Shown here: one piece after another, positions 44,108-53,228 of the stretch
Numbering within the stretch: position 1 is the stretch's first letter
Layout: the number at the start of each line of letters is the position of its first letter
Assembly (NCBI RefSeq): GCF_000470655.1
Contig: NC_021921.1
Location: 1,364,001-1,428,000 of the forward strand
DNA: 64,000 nucleotides
Origin: Halorhabdus tiamatea SARL4B
GTDB lineage: Archaea > Halobacteriota > Halobacteria > Halobacteriales > Haloarculaceae
Direction of reading: 5' to 3'
Position numbers and translations under genes: made by a program
The notes under the pieces: model-generated
What the model saw: only the letters and a program-made list of their open reading frames with translations
Told to the model about the DNA's origin: nothing
Database searches by the model: none

Positions 44108-44118
44108 ATTGAAATCAC

Positions 44119-45957
44119 ATGCAAGGCACCGACGACGAATCCGAGACACACGCCGAGGACAGTGGAGACGGCGATGCAACCGGGTCGGTCGGGACCGGCC
44201 CGATCCCCGAGGAGTCAGCGTCACCATCCACCGACGCGGCTGCTCACACAGTCGATCAGCCAATCGACGATGCCGATAGCGAGGCTGATCCGGCCAGCCC
44301 CGGAAAATCTGGGTCAGTCGGTCCCGATCCTGGACCGGTTTCGGGTCAGGACGAGGACAGTCAGTCCGTCCCCGCCGTCGACCAGGACGAGGACAGTCAG
44401 TCCGTCCCCGCCGTCGAGGATGATGTCCCTATCGACGACGACTGGACGACACGCTCGTCGGATGCCTCGCTTGGCACGTCGGTCGAAGACACCCCGTCGA
44501 ACGCGGCTGGCTCGATCGACGAGGATCTACTCGACGAAATCGTCTTCGAAGACGACGAAGACACCGACGAAGCCTCGCGTGGGCTCTTCGACGACCTCCT
44601 CAGCGGGGAGCCGATCTTCGAGAACAAGGAGGTCCTCCGACCTTCCTACACGCCACGGAAGCTTCCCCATCGCGAGGAACAGATCAACAACATGGCGACG
44701 ATTCTCGTCGCCGCGCTCCGCGGAGACACACCCTCGAATATCCTCATCTACGGGAAGACAGGTACGGGCAAGACCGCGAGTGCGAAGTTCGTCAGCGAGG
44801 AACTCGAACGCACCTCCGAGAAGTACGAGGTGCCCTGTGACGTCGAGTACATCAACTGCGAGGTGACCGACACACAGTATCGTGTGCTCGCACAGCTCGC
44901 AAACACCTTCATCGAGAACAACGAAGACCACATCGAGAACCGCCTCGACGAACTCGAAGCACTGAAAGAACGCGCCGAGGACGATCCGAGCGCACTTGAC
45001 GGGACGGAGTTCGCCACGCTTGAAGCCGTCGACGGCGAGATCGACTCCCTCGAGGCGGATCTGGACTCCTTCGAGACAGTCCCGATGACGGGGTGGCCGA
45101 CCGACCGCGTCTACAGCACCTTCTTCGACGCCGTCGATTACACCGAACGCGTCGTCGTGATCATGCTCGACGAGATCGACAAACTCGTCGAGAAGAGCGG
45201 CGACGACACTCTCTACAATCTCTCGCGGATGAACAACGAACTCGAGAATTCACGGGTCTCGATCATCGGGATCTCCAACGACCTGAAGTTCACTGACTTT
45301 CTGGACCCCCGCGTCAAGTCCAGCCTCGGCGAGGAGGAGATCGTCTTCCCGCCGTACGACGCAAACCAGCTCCGGGACATCCTCCAGGCTCGCGCGGACG
45401 TCGCGTTCAAGGACGACGCGCTCTCGGAGGACGTCATCCCGCTGTGTGCGGCCTTTGCGGCCCAGGAGCATGGTGACGCGCGCCGGGCACTCGATCTCCT
45501 CCGGACGGCGGGCGAACTCGCCGAACGTGGTCAGATCGACCGTGTCGCCGAGGACCACGTCCGGCAGGCCCAGGAGAAGATCGAACTCGATCGGGTCGTC
45601 GAAGTCGTCCGCACCTTGCCCACCCAGAGCAAACTCGTTCTCTTCGCGATCATCCTCTTAGAGAAAAACGGCGTCCACAACATCAACACCGGCGAGGTGT
45701 ACAACATCTACAAGCGTCTCTGTGAGGAGATCGACGCCGACGTCCTCACCCAGCGACGGGTCACCGACCTCATCTCCGAACTCGACATGCTCGGGATCGT
45801 CAACGCCGTCGTCGTCTCGAAGGGCCGCTACGGCCGCACCAAGGAGATCAGTCTCTCCGTTCCCCTAGACGAAACCGAGGCCGTGCTGCACTCGGATTCG
45901 CGACTCGGCGACATCGAGGACGTCCAGCCGTTCATTCAGGCCCGCTTCGATCAGTGA
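44119..45957 (+). CDS. orc1: Orc1/Cdc6 replication initiator
   Basis: A 612-aa AAA+ initiator that binds ORBs and opens the origin. The core has Walker A ILIYGKTGTGKTASAKFV (about 208-225), Walker B VVIMLDEIDKL (about 345), sensor 1 IIGISNDLKF and sensor 2 GDARRALDLLR. A winged helix follows (HNINTGEVYNIYKRLCEEIDADVLTQRRVTDLISELDMLG). The first about 150 residues are an acidic, disordered extension with a 12-residue tandem repeat (QDEDSQSVPAVD) encoded by a 36-nt repeat at 44347-44418. Next to an origin and oapABC, it is most likely the oriC1 initiator. Confidence 0.95.
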   Translation: MQGTDDESETHAEDSGDGDATGSVGTGPIPEESASPSTDAAAHTVDQPIDDADSEADPASPGKSGSVGPDPGPVSGQDEDSQSVPAVDQDEDSQSVPAVEDDVPIDDDWTTRSSDASLGTSVEDTPSNAAGSIDEDLLDEIVFEDDEDTDEASRGLFDDLLSGEPIFENKEVLRPSYTPRKLPHREEQINNMATILVAALRGDTPSNILIYGKTGTGKTASAKFVSEELERTSEKYEVPCDVEYINCEVTDTQYRVLAQLANTFIENNEDHIENRLDELEALKERAEDDPSALDGTEFATLEAVDGEIDSLEADLDSFETVPMTGWPTDRVYSTFFDAVDYTERVVVIMLDEIDKLVEKSGDDTLYNLSRMNNELENSRVSIIGISNDLKFTDFLDPRVKSSLGEEEIVFPPYDANQLRDILQARADVAFKDDALSEDVIPLCAAFAAQEHGDARRALDLLRTAGELAERGQIDRVAEDHVRQAQEKIELDRVVEVVRTLPTQSKLVLFAIILLEKNGVHNINTGEVYNIYKRLCEEIDADVLTQRRVTDLISELDMLGIVNAVVVSKGRYGRTKEISLSVPLDETEAVLHSDSRLGDIEDVQPFIQARFDQ

Positions 45958-45961
45958 CGAT

Positions 45962-47035
45962 TCAGGGCGTGGCTGGCGCGGTGTCGCTGCTGTTGGTTGG
46001 CGCTGTCAGTCTGTCCCTGTCCGTTGCGTTCGTCGCTGTCACGTTCGTCGCTGTCACGTTCGTCGACCGGACTTCCCCCGAAAGCAGTCGCACCTGGCCG
46101 AGTCCCGGCACGCCGTATTCGGCGGTTCCGATCACCCACTCGGGCTTGACCGGCTCGCTGATACCCATGGCCTGATCGTATCGCTTGTTCGAGACCGTGT
46201 TGTCGCCCTTCGTGATGAACCCGGCGTTGGGGGCCGGACAGTTGGCGAGTTCCTCGCAGTTGTCCGCCCCACCAACGCCCGTTGAATCGGCCCGATCGTA
46301 CCAGTTTTCGCCGTCCGCCACCCAGAACATCGCGCGGTGAATGATCGGCGTCGCCTCACCGTTGCCGTCTGGTTCGTAGATGACGACGTCACCGTAACCC
46401 TCGAACGTGCGGTAGCCGGTCTCCTCGCCGACTCGTGCCGGAACGACACCGGACTCTCCGATCGCTCCCGGTCCGGGGAAACGCTGTTCGTCCATCACGA
46501 AGACGAGATCGCCAGTGTCGATGTGTGGTTCCATACTCGCACTCTCGATCGCCACGAGCGGCGGCCACACGCCGCTGGTCGCGAACAACAGCGCGCCGAT
46601 GAGGGCGACGATCACCACGCTACTCACGATGTCGAAGGCGTACTGCAGGACATGCTTCCATCTATCCCCGCCGTCACCCGAGGGCGATCGCGTCTGTGTG
46701 GGCTTTCGAACACCTGAATCGGGTGACATCGACGACTCCTGGTACTGGATGCCCTGTCGGCCCGGGTCCGCCGTTCGATCCGTCTGGTCGTCCGCTGGAT
46801 CGACGTCTTCCCGCGGTGAGAACCGATCGGGGACGTGCTGATCGTCGTGTGTGGCGGGCGCTTTCCCCTCTCGTCCCGGAGACGACTGCTCCCGATCTGC
46901 GTGATTGTCGTGTCTGGCGGACTCATCGGCGCCATCCGGGACCGTCCCGTCCTCGACGTCGGCAGACTCGGCCGGGTCCTCCTCTCGATCGTGGCCATCG
47001 TCGACCGGCGCACGGTCGTCGCGCGGATCGCTCAT
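45962..47035 (-). CDS. Signal peptidase I (Sec11-like)
   Basis: A 357-aa S26B membrane peptidase. About 125 disordered, charged residues precede a transmembrane helix (about 133-152, AFDIVSSVVIVALIGALLFA). The catalytic Ser is in ESASMEPHIDTGDLVFV (Ser about 167), the His is in PIIHRAMFW, and the Asp region is FITKGDNTVSNKRYD. The C-terminus carries several N-x-T sequons (TNVTATNVTATNATD). It cleaves Sec signal peptides outside the membrane. Its gene converges with orc1 and is divergent from the DP1 gene. Confidence 0.9.
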   Translation of the reverse strand: MSDPRDDRAPVDDGHDREEDPAESADVEDGTVPDGADESARHDNHADREQSSPGREGKAPATHDDQHVPDRFSPREDVDPADDQTDRTADPGRQGIQYQESSMSPDSGVRKPTQTRSPSGDGGDRWKHVLQYAFDIVSSVVIVALIGALLFATSGVWPPLVAIESASMEPHIDTGDLVFVMDEQRFPGPGAIGESGVVPARVGEETGYRTFEGYGDVVIYEPDGNGEATPIIHRAMFWVADGENWYDRADSTGVGGADNCEELANCPAPNAGFITKGDNTVSNKRYDQAMGISEPVKPEWVIGTAEYGVPGLGQVRLLSGEVRSTNVTATNVTATNATDRDRLTAPTNSSDTAPATP

Positions 47036-47198
47036 CTACTCGCCTGTTCGCACTCGATGGTTACAACCTTTCCTTTCCCACCGGAGACACGAACTGGTCT
47101 CCTCCCCACAGAACGACCCTTCGCCGTGCAGCCATTCACTCACTCCCGTTTCGCGTCGACCGCCACCCTTTTGCTGGCGCACTTGCTGTAGACGTAGT

Positions 47199-48809
47199 GT
47201 GCCTCGCGAGACACCCGTTCGGATCGTCGACGAACTCGCGAGTCGGGGCTACAATACCGATCGTGAGGCAGTCACGCTGCTGGCAGACGCCCCAGATACG
47301 GACGCCGCCATCGAGCGTGCACTCGAAGCCGTCCCCGACGACGCGGTGAAACTCTCCGTCGAAGACGTCCGAGACGTCCTCGAAACCAATGCAGGGAATG
47401 TCGATCGTTCCCGTGGCAGATCTGATACTCATTCCTCGTCTGATTCGGGCGAGCGAGACCCCTCTGTTTCGAGTGGAGATCCGTCACTGGAATCCTCTCA
47501 CGATCGTGGGGCCGTTCCACCTGAAACGGAGGGGGTCGAATCAGGTTCCGGGGATGGAAATCGCACACGGCGTGAGCGTGATCCGAGCGAGCCAGCCATC
47601 GCCGGCGACGTCACCGGTCGATCGACCGGTACCGGCGAGTACGAGGATTTCGTGGCGGTCTTCCGGGACCGCTACGAGAAACTGTCAGGGCAACTTCGCG
47701 GGCGGGTCAACCACCGACCGACGAGCGCTGTCGAGTCCATGCCCGGCGGGAGCGAGGCGGCGATCGTCGGCATGGTCGCCGACATCCGCTCGACGGCCAA
47801 CGGCCACTGGTTGATCGACCTGGAAGACACCACCGGCACCTTCCCGGCGCTGGTGATGAAAGACCGGGACATGGCCGACCTGGTCGACGATCTGCTGTTC
47901 GACGAGGTGATCGCCGTCGAGGGGACGTTGGCCGACGACGGCGGGATCCTCTTCGCTGATTCGATCCACTTCCCGGACGTTCCCCGGACCTTCGAGCCCT
48001 CGACGGCCGATCGGGCGGTCAGCGCGGCGCTCATCAGCGACGTCCACGTCGGCAGCCAGGAGTTCGACGCCGACGCCTGGAACCGCTTTGCGGAATGGCT
48101 TCACACCCCAGAGGCCGACCGCGTCGAGTACCTCCTGCTCGCGGGCGACATGGTCGAGGGCGTCGGCATCTATCCCGACCAGGACGAGGAACTCGACATC
48201 GTCGACATCTACGACCAGTACGAGGCCTTCGCCGAGCATCTGAAGGCTGTCCCCGGCGACATGGAGATCGTGATGATCCCGGGCAACCACGACGCCGTCC
48301 GGCTGGCCGAACCCCAGCCGGCCTTCGACGAGGAGCTCCGGGAGATCATGTCGGCCCACGACGCACGGATCACCGGCAACCCCTCGACAGTCACGGTCGA
48401 GGGCGTCGACGTCCTCATGTACCACGGCGTCAGCCTGGACGAGGTGATCGCCGAACTCCCCGAGGACCACGCCAGCTACGATCATCCCGACCGGGCGATG
48501 GCCCAGTTACTCAAGAAGCGCCACATCGCGCCGCAGTTCGGCGGCCACACCCGGATCGCCCCCGAAGAGCGTGATTACCTCGTCATGGAGGACGTCCCCG
48601 ACGTCTTCCACACCGGCCACGTCCACAAGCTGGGGTACGGCTCCTATCACAACGTACTGACCATCAATTCGGCATGCTGGCAGCAACAGACCAGCTTCCA
48701 GGAGAGCGTCAACATCGACCCCGACGTCGGGTACGCGCCGATCGTCCACCTCGACAAACTCGACGAGAGCGACGCCAGTGACTTCCTGACGATCCGGAGC
48801 TTCGGGTAG
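47199..48809 (+). CDS. polB: DNA polymerase D small subunit (DP1)
   Basis: A 536-aa PolD exonuclease/assembly subunit. The N-terminal helical domain (PRETPVRIVDELASRGYNTDREAVTLLADAPDT) is joined by a Ser/Glu-rich linker (about 75-140) to an OB fold (about 165-255, SEAAIVGMVADIRSTANGHWLIDLEDTTGTFPALV). The Mre11-like phosphoesterase has metal motifs ISDVHVGS, LLAGDMVEG, IPGNHDAVR, YHGVSLDEV and TGHVHKLGYG, all intact, so the 3'-5' proofreading site is likely active. The start is the GTG at 47199 (PRETPVRIVDE). Two ORB-like sequences lie within the linker codons. Confidence 0.93.
   Translation: MPRETPVRIVDELASRGYNTDREAVTLLADAPDTDAAIERALEAVPDDAVKLSVEDVRDVLETNAGNVDRSRGRSDTHSSSDSGERDPSVSSGDPSLESSHDRGAVPPETEGVESGSGDGNRTRRERDPSEPAIAGDVTGRSTGTGEYEDFVAVFRDRYEKLSGQLRGRVNHRPTSAVESMPGGSEAAIVGMVADIRSTANGHWLIDLEDTTGTFPALVMKDRDMADLVDDLLFDEVIAVEGTLADDGGILFADSIHFPDVPRTFEPSTADRAVSAALISDVHVGSQEFDADAWNRFAEWLHTPEADRVEYLLLAGDMVEGVGIYPDQDEELDIVDIYDQYEAFAEHLKAVPGDMEIVMIPGNHDAVRLAEPQPAFDEELREIMSAHDARITGNPSTVTVEGVDVLMYHGVSLDEVIAELPEDHASYDHPDRAMAQLLKKRHIAPQFGGHTRIAPEERDYLVMEDVPDVFHTGHVHKLGYGSYHNVLTINSACWQQQTSFQESVNIDPDVGYAPIVHLDKLDESDASDFLTIRSFG
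47459..47534. repeat. Inverted pair of ORB-like elements inside DP1
   Basis: On the minus strand 47459-47479 reads CTCCACTCGAAACAGAGGGG; on the plus strand 47516-47534 reads TCCACCTGAAACGGAGGGG. They face each other about 36 bp apart in the codons of the disordered linker, 3.4 kb from the origin. Confidence 0.6.
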
Positions 48810-48903
48810 GTTTCGCCGCGACGCCCACGCCGTGGGTGGCTTTCGATACCGGCGAATCTCGACGCGTGTTTTCGACGCCGGCGAAAGAGAGTGAACGAAC
48901 CGC

Positions 48904-48910
48904 ACTTATA
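48904..48910 (+). promoter_or_regulatory. TATA box of the metY-like gene
   Basis: ACTTATA lies about 33 nt before the ATG at 48940, and only 3 nt before an upstream ATG at 48913, which argues against that earlier start. Confidence 0.55.
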
Positions 48911-48939
48911 CAATGACCCGCAGCGTAGCCACGATCGTC

Positions 48940-50235
48940 ATGAGCGACGACGACCGCGGTTTCCACACTGACGCATTGCACGTCGGGCAGGAGGAGCCCG
49001 ACCCGGCCACGGGCGCACGCGCGCCCCCGATCTATCAGACGACCAGCTACGTCTTCGAGGATAGCGAGGACGCCGCCGCCCAGTTCGCTCTGGAGAAGGA
49101 AGGCCACATCTACTCGCGGCTGATGAACCCGACCAATTCCATCCTCCAGCAGCGCCTCGCCAAACTCGAAGGCGGCGTCGGTGCCGTCGCCACGTCCTCG
49201 GGGATGGCCGCCTTGAATCTCGCGACCTTCCTGCTCGCGGACGTCGGCGACAACGTCGTCACCGCCTCCGCCCTCTACGGCGGGACCTACACCTACTACA
49301 CGCACACGGCCCCGCGTCAGGGCGTCGAAGCCCGCTTCGTCGACACCCTCGATTACGACGCCTACGAGGAAGCCATCGACGACGACACCGCCTACGTCCA
49401 CTTCGAGACGATCGGCAACCCCGCCCTCGTCACACCCGACATCGAGCGCATCGCCGACATCGCCCACGACCACGGCGTCCCGCTGTTCGTCGACAACACC
49501 TTCGCGACGCCGTCCCTCGCCAATCCGATCGAGCACGGCGCGGACCTGGTCTGGAACTCCACGACGAAGTGGATCCACGGCTCGGGCACGACCGTCGGCG
49601 GCATCCTCGTCGACGGCGGGAGCTTCCCGTGGGACGAGTACGCCGAGAAGTATCCCGAGATCGCCGGCGACAATCCCGCCTACCACGGCGTCAACTTCGA
49701 GGAGCGCTTCGGTGACGCCGCCTTCACCTACGCTGCGATCGCCCGCGGGCTGCGCGATCTCGGCAACCAGCAATCACCCTTCGACGCCTGGCAGACCATT
49801 CAGGGCCTGGAGACGCTGCCGATGCGGATGGAGCGCCACTCCGCGAACGCGATGGCCGTCGCGGAGTATCTCGAGGACCACCAGGACGTCGCCTGGGTCA
49901 ACTACCCTGGCCTGGAGAGCCACGAGACTCACGAGGAAGCCAGCAAATACCTCGACGGCGGGTACGGCGGGATGATTACCTTCGGGCTGGAAGCCGGCTA
50001 CGAGGCTGCCCGGGACACCGTCGAGTCGACCGAACTCGCCAGCCTGCTGGCGAACGTCGGCGACGCCAAGACGCTCATCATCCACCCCGCCTCGACGACC
50101 CACCAGCAACTCACCGACGACGAGAAGGCCGCCGCGGGCGTCACCGACGACATGGTCCGACTGTCGGTCGGCGTCGAGGATCCCGACGACATCATCGCCG
50201 ATCTCGATCAGGCGATCACCTGGGCGACCCGATAA
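48940..50235 (+). CDS. metY: O-acetylhomoserine sulfhydrylase (PLP-dependent Cys/Met metabolism enzyme)
   Basis: A 431-aa PLP enzyme of the gamma-family. Signature pieces are FHTDALHVGQ, PIYQTTSYVFED, YSRLMNPTN, the cofactor loop SSGMAALNL, VDNTFATPSLANPIEHGADLVWNSTTKWIHGSGTTVGG (Schiff-base Lys about 210) and HPASTTHQQLTDDEKAAAGV. The insert GGSFPWDEYAEKYPEIAGDNPAYHGVNFEERFG distinguishes O-acetylhomoserine sulfhydrylases from cystathionine synthases. It makes homocysteine from O-acetylhomoserine and sulfide. No metX homolog is in the window. Confidence 0.92.
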   Translation: MSDDDRGFHTDALHVGQEEPDPATGARAPPIYQTTSYVFEDSEDAAAQFALEKEGHIYSRLMNPTNSILQQRLAKLEGGVGAVATSSGMAALNLATFLLADVGDNVVTASALYGGTYTYYTHTAPRQGVEARFVDTLDYDAYEEAIDDDTAYVHFETIGNPALVTPDIERIADIAHDHGVPLFVDNTFATPSLANPIEHGADLVWNSTTKWIHGSGTTVGGILVDGGSFPWDEYAEKYPEIAGDNPAYHGVNFEERFGDAAFTYAAIARGLRDLGNQQSPFDAWQTIQGLETLPMRMERHSANAMAVAEYLEDHQDVAWVNYPGLESHETHEEASKYLDGGYGGMITFGLEAGYEAARDTVESTELASLLANVGDAKTLIIHPASTTHQQLTDDEKAAAGVTDDMVRLSVGVEDPDDIIADLDQAITWATR

Positions 50236-50395
50236 CGCCGGTTTCGAGACGCCGGCTCTCGGGTGGCGGTGATAGCGCGTTATATTCTTTGAGAATCGCT
50301 GAACCGACTGTCCCCTGTCGGTTTTCGGACGTGACATCCCCCGATCGAATCCCGGATGGGAAAACATTACCTTCCGGCCCTCCCACTGGTGTGGT

Positions 50396-52759
50396 GTGAC
50401 AGACACAGATACCCCACCGTATCTAGACGAGGCGCTGCCGGTCGATCGACGCGTCGAGGATCTCCTCTCCCGGATGACCGTCGAGGAGAAGGTCGCCCAG
50501 CTCGAGTCGGTCCCGCCGCGCTGGATGGACGTCGAGGACGAGAGCGAGATGACGGCCAAAGCCCAGTTGCTCGACGAGGACGGCAATATAAACGAGGACA
50601 ACGCCCGCGAGCTACTGAGCGACAGCATCGGTCACCTCACCCGGATGGGCGGTGGCGGGAGTCTCGAACCCGAGACCGCCGCCCGAGTCACCGAGCGCGT
50701 CCAGGAGATCGCCATGGAGGAGTCCCGCTTCGACATCGCAGCGGTCCCTCACGAGGAGTGTCTCTCGGGGTACATGGGTCCGAAGGGGACGACGTACCCC
50801 CAGGGAATGGGCATCGCGAGCACCTGGGATCCCGAGCTGGTCGAGGGGATGTCCACCCAGATCCGCGAGCAGCTTCGTGCGATCGGCACCCACCACGCGC
50901 TCTCGCCGCTGTTCGACGTGGCGCGGGACCCGCGCTGGGGCCGCGTCGAGGAGACCTTCGGCGAGGACCCCTACCTCGTCGCCCGGATGGGGTCGGCGTT
51001 CGTCGACGGCCTCCAGGGCGACGATCCCGAGGAGGGCATCTCGGCGACGCTGAAACACTTCGCCGGCCACGCCATCAGCGAAGGTGGCAAGAACCGCTCG
51101 ACCGTCCAGATCGGCGAACGGGAGTTCCGGGAAGTCCATCTGTTCCCCTTCGAGGCTGCGGTCAAGGAGACCGACGCCGACTCGGTCATGAACGCCTACC
51201 ACGACGTCGACGGCGTCCCCTGCACCGCCGACGAGTGGCTCCTGACTGACGTCCTGCGCGGGGAGTGGGGCTTCGACGGGAACATCGTCTCCGACTACTT
51301 CAGCGTCCGCCTGCTGAAGGACGAACACCAGGTCGCCCCCACCTACTACGACGCCGCGATCCAGGCCCTCGAAGCCGGTCTCGACGTCGAACTCCCACAG
51401 ATCAAGGCCTACCAGCATCTGCCCGAGGCCGTCGAGAACGGCGACGTCGCCGAGGAGACGATCGACACGGCCGTTCGACGCGTCCTCAAGCAGAAGATCG
51501 AGAAGGGACTCATCGGCGACACCGGCGTCGACCCCGACCGCGTCGAGGAGGCCTTCGGCCCGGAGAAGAACCGCGACTACGCGCGCAAACTCGCCCGCGA
51601 GTCGATCACGCTGTTGAAGAACGACGACGAGTTGCTCCCGCTCGAGGGCGAGGAGTCCGTCGCCGTGCTCGGGCCGAAGGCCGACGCGCCCTCGGGCCAG
51701 CTCGGCGACTACGCCTACGCCGCCCACTACCCCGAGGCGGAGGTCAACCGCGAGATCGTCACGCCGCTCGACTCGCTTCAGGATCGTCTCGGTGCGGACG
51801 CCGTCGAGTACGTCGAGGGCTGTACGACGACCGGGCCCGAGACCGACGACATCGAGTCGGCCGCCGCGGCCGCCGAAGACGCCGATGTCGCCGTCGCGTT
51901 CGTCGGCACGCGCTCGGCGATCGCCCTCTCGGACGACGACGAGGGGATCGAGCAAGTCCCTGACCTCCCAACGAGTGGCGAGGGTGCGGACGTCACCGAC
52001 CTCGAACTGCCGGGCGTCCAGCAGAAACTCGTCGAGGCCGTCAACGGGACCGACACGCCGCTGGTGGTCGTTCAGGTCAGTGGCAAGCCCCACTCCATCG
52101 AGTGGATCGACCAGCACGTTCCCGCCGTACTCCACGCCTGGCTGCCGGGCGAGGAGGGTGGCAACGGCATCGCGGACGTCCTGCTCGGCGAGCACAATCC
52201 GAGTGGTCGGCTGCCGATCTCGATTCCGAAGGACGTCGGCCAGTTGCCGGTCTACTACTCGCGTCGACCCAACAGCCGCAACGAACGCCACGTCTACGTC
52301 GATTCGGACCCGCTGTATTCCTTCGGTCACGGCCTCTCCTACACCGACTTCGAGTACAGCGACGTCACCCTCGAAAGCGAAGAGATCGCAACGACTGGCA
52401 CCATTGAGGCCAGCGTCACCGTCGAGAACGCCGGCGACGTCGCCGGCCACGAGGTCGTGCAGGTCTACACCCACCAGCGCTGGCCCTCCCAGGCCCGCCC
52501 GGTCCAGGAACTCCGCGCGTTCGAGCGCGTCCACCTCGAGCCCGGCGAGTCCGCGACCGTGAATTTCGAGATCTCGGCGACGCAACTCGCCTTCCACGAC
52601 CGCGACATGAACCTGGTCGTCGAACCCGGCGAGTACGAACTCCGCGTCGGCGCTTCGGCCGCCGACATCGAGTCGACTGCCGACTTCGAGATCGTTGGTG
52701 AGCCACGCGAACTCGCCCGGAGCGCCCGCGCGTACTTCAGCGAGACCGAGGTCGAGTAA
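50396..52759 (+). CDS. Glycoside hydrolase family 3 (beta-glucosidase/xylosidase-type)
   Basis: A 787-aa GH3 enzyme. Residues about 15-345 form the TIM barrel: [49 protein letters not shown] (substrate-binding KH) and the nucleophile GNIVSDYF (Asp about 300). The alpha/beta sandwich domain runs about 360-590 ([42 protein letters not shown]). An FnIII-like domain ends it ([27 protein letters not shown]). No signal peptide is seen, so it is probably cytoplasmic and splits imported oligosaccharides; the exact sugar is not readable. The start is GTG at 50396. Confidence 0.93.
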   Translation: MTDTDTPPYLDEALPVDRRVEDLLSRMTVEEKVAQLESVPPRWMDVEDESEMTAKAQLLDEDGNINEDNARELLSDSIGHLTRMGGGGSLEPETAARVTERVQEIAMEESRFDIAAVPHEECLSGYMGPKGTTYPQGMGIASTWDPELVEGMSTQIREQLRAIGTHHALSPLFDVARDPRWGRVEETFGEDPYLVARMGSAFVDGLQGDDPEEGISATLKHFAGHAISEGGKNRSTVQIGEREFREVHLFPFEAAVKETDADSVMNAYHDVDGVPCTADEWLLTDVLRGEWGFDGNIVSDYFSVRLLKDEHQVAPTYYDAAIQALEAGLDVELPQIKAYQHLPEAVENGDVAEETIDTAVRRVLKQKIEKGLIGDTGVDPDRVEEAFGPEKNRDYARKLARESITLLKNDDELLPLEGEESVAVLGPKADAPSGQLGDYAYAAHYPEAEVNREIVTPLDSLQDRLGADAVEYVEGCTTTGPETDDIESAAAAAEDADVAVAFVGTRSAIALSDDDEGIEQVPDLPTSGEGADVTDLELPGVQQKLVEAVNGTDTPLVVVQVSGKPHSIEWIDQHVPAVLHAWLPGEEGGNGIADVLLGEHNPSGRLPISIPKDVGQLPVYYSRRPNSRNERHVYVDSDPLYSFGHGLSYTDFEYSDVTLESEEIATTGTIEASVTVENAGDVAGHEVVQVYTHQRWPSQARPVQELRAFERVHLEPGESATVNFEISATQLAFHDRDMNLVVEPGEYELRVGASAADIESTADFEIVGEPRELARSARAYFSETEVE

Positions 52760-52822
52760 CGCCGTCTGTCGACGGGACGCCGTCCCGTCTCGATCGCCTG
52801 TCGAGACGCTCTTTCTCGCAGC

Positions 52823-52830
52823 AATTAAAC
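52823..52830 (+). promoter_or_regulatory. TATA box of the aIF-1A gene
   Basis: AATTAAAC lies about 27 nt before the ATG at 52854. Confidence 0.6.
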
Positions 52831-52853
52831 CGATGCCGGCCGAACGGTCGGGT

Positions 52854-53141
52854 ATGAGCGATCAGGAACGTACCGATCTCCGTATGCCCGACGAAGACGA
52901 GGTCTTCGCCGTCGTTACCAACATGCTCGGGGCCAATCGCGTGAAGGTACGGTGTATGGACGGCGTCGAGCGGACCGCCCGAATCCCGGGCAAGATGCAA
53001 AAGCGCATCTGGATCCGCGAGGACGACGTCGTGCTGATCGAGCCCTGGGACTGGCAAGACGAGAAGGCCGACATCACCTGGCGCTACGAGAAACAGGAGG
53101 CCGATCAACTCCGCGAGGAGGGCCACATCCAGGAATCGTGA
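52854..53141 (+). CDS. eif1A: Translation initiation factor aIF-1A
   Basis: A 95-aa S1-like OB-fold protein: [83 protein letters not shown]. It matches the archaeal homolog of eIF1A, which binds the ribosomal A site of the small subunit during initiation. The ATG at 52854 with a TATA box at leaderless spacing is chosen over the open frame upstream. rio1 follows 87 bp later. Confidence 0.95.
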   Translation: MSDQERTDLRMPDEDEVFAVVTNMLGANRVKVRCMDGVERTARIPGKMQKRIWIREDDVVLIEPWDWQDEKADITWRYEKQEADQLREEGHIQES

Positions 53142-53228
53142 TGGACCAGCCATGACGGTGGCAGCCCCACCGACCGACGGCAGTCAGTCCCTGTCCAGCA
53201 CTGCTCGCACTGTTTTCGCGGGGCACTC

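Larger units (their letters stand above)
43023..44118. other. Replication origin (oriC1-type) between oapA and orc1
   Basis: An 1.1-kb stretch without a gene lies between the divergent oapABC operon and orc1/cdc6. It contains two inverted origin recognition boxes with G-strings (43141-43172 and 43648-43680), an AT-rich unwinding region between them (43436-43600), a tandem array of short ORB-like units (43827-43911) and a last box before the orc1 ATG (44089-44107). The layout is that of haloarchaeal chromosomal origins. Confidence 0.9.

Noticed and set aside
50612-52597. 661-codon open frame opposite the GH3 gene
   Set aside because: The plus-strand gene has intact catalytic motifs; the antisense frame has none.
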